This document shows positions 63,480-64,000 of a stretch of DNA of 64,000 nucleotides, piece after piece. Below the pieces are notes generated by a model. The model was given only the letters and a program-made list of their open reading frames with translations. It was not told where the DNA came from and searched no databases. The stretch lies in contig JACAXG010000009.1 in NCBI GenBank assembly GCA_018881555.1, positions 731,880 to 795,879 on the forward strand. The letters run 5' to 3'. How positions within the stretch are numbered: position 1 is the first letter of the stretch; every line of letters begins with the position of its first letter. Both the position numbers and the translations under genes were made by a program. Source of the DNA: Amblyornis subalaris (Eukaryota > Chordata > Aves > Passeriformes > Ptilonorhynchidae).

Positions 63480-64000
63480 CAGGAGGCTCTCTCTCTCCCG
63501 GTTCTGGATCAGGAGCCGGGCGGCTGCGTGTGACGAGCTGTGTGTGTTTCCTGCCGGGTGCTGCTACACTGTGACTTAGCAGTCTCTTAGCTGAGGGTGG
63601 GTCGGTCTGTGCCCGCTTGGGAGCAGAGAACAGGCGGCGTTTTTGCCGGGAGCATTCGGCTGCTTGGCTACACTGTAGCCCGGCTCGCCAGCTTCAGTCC
63701 CCCTGCTCCATTTCTTTTTCTTGCTGCTCCTGTCCGAAGCCCCGGGGAGCCAAGCCGGGGAGGGAAAGCACACCGAAAGGCTCCAGCCCAGCTGTTTCGC
63801 CTGCCGTGACTGGTGTCAGAGAAGACGTCAATGCCAGGTAGCTGCTGGGTTTTCCCCCCTGCTGTTGGAACTGCCCTCTGGAAGTTCCACTCCCCTCAGC
63901 GTGAGAGCCGGCGCCATCTTGGACCACGCACTGGGAAAGGGGTTATTCCTCCAGCACTGCCCCCCGCCCTCTGGACATCTTTCGGGGAGTTTTGTTCCTC
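63480..64000. promoter_or_regulatory. CpG-rich block at the window edge, probable CpG-island promoter
   Basis: Base composition changes sharply from AT-rich to GC-rich. I count about 27 CpG in roughly 520 bp, an observed/expected ratio near 0.6, whereas kilobases to the left contain very few. The block holds a YY1-type motif (63910-63921), an Sp1-type CCCCGCCC (63962-63969) and a CRE-like GACGTCA (63824-63830). There is no TATA box. An ATG at 63831 is followed almost at once by a weak donor-like CAG|GTAGCT (junction 63837/63838). Open frames of 70-104 codons in the block are unrecognised. The best reading is the shore or body of a CpG-island promoter whose gene lies mostly to the right, or runs leftward across this window as a long intron. 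The alternative is a GC-rich LTR. The window edge cuts it. Confidence 0.55.
63910..63921 (-). promoter_or_regulatory. YY1-like motif
   Basis: GGCGCCATCTTG on the plus strand reads CAAGATGGCGCC on the minus strand. This fits the YY1 core (CAAGATGGC) often found just downstream of TATA-less vertebrate start sites. In such promoters this motif often lies downstream of the start in transcript orientation, which weakly hints at leftward transcription. Similar YY1 sites also occur in retroviral LTRs, so it does not by itself separate the two readings of this block. Confidence 0.5.

Overview
The window looks like single-copy, non-coding DNA from a bird nuclear genome. The evidence is the pair of CR1 LINE remnants at 3948-5003 and 59712-60042: they keep recognisable CR1 ORF2 protein, and the first ends in the CR1 octamer ATTCTGTG. 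Repeat density is low, most of the window is AT-rich and CpG-poor, and 30 isolated single N bases are scattered through it. CR1 is also abundant in turtles and crocodilians, so 'bird' is an inference. I cannot name the species, chromosome or neighbouring gene.

Layout: 1-3.9 kb is unique AT-rich DNA with a purine tract. 3.9-5.0 kb is a 5'-truncated, minus-strand CR1 carrying a broken reverse transcriptase end. 5.2-5.34 kb is a 67-bp tandem duplication. 5.3-35 kb is unique DNA with short palindromes, homopolymers and a 232-codon open frame of unknown meaning (18.17-18.86 kb). 35.0-35.56 kb is a strongly pyrimidine-biased block. 35.6-59.7 kb is unique DNA holding an RFX X-box-like site (37.06 kb), a 41-bp dyad with homeodomain-like arms around an X-box-like core (51.25 kb), a G-free A/C tract (52.6 kb), and a compound foldback (58.2 kb). 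A second minus-strand CR1 3' end lies at 59.7-60.0 kb. The last 0.5 kb (63.48-64.0 kb) switches abruptly to GC- and CpG-rich sequence with YY1-, Sp1- and CRE-like motifs. It is either the edge of a CpG-island promoter or, less likely, part of an LTR.

I found no host protein-coding exon, tRNA, rRNA, known small RNA, CRISPR array or intact mobile element. The open reading frames present are short, mostly lack ATG starts, and resemble no family I recognise apart from CR1. The simplest reading is an intron or intergenic desert next to a promoter at the right edge, possibly with distal regulatory elements. The best candidates for something undescribed are the 51.25-kb dyad, the 58.2-kb foldback and the right-edge CpG block. 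None amounts to a demonstrated new system.
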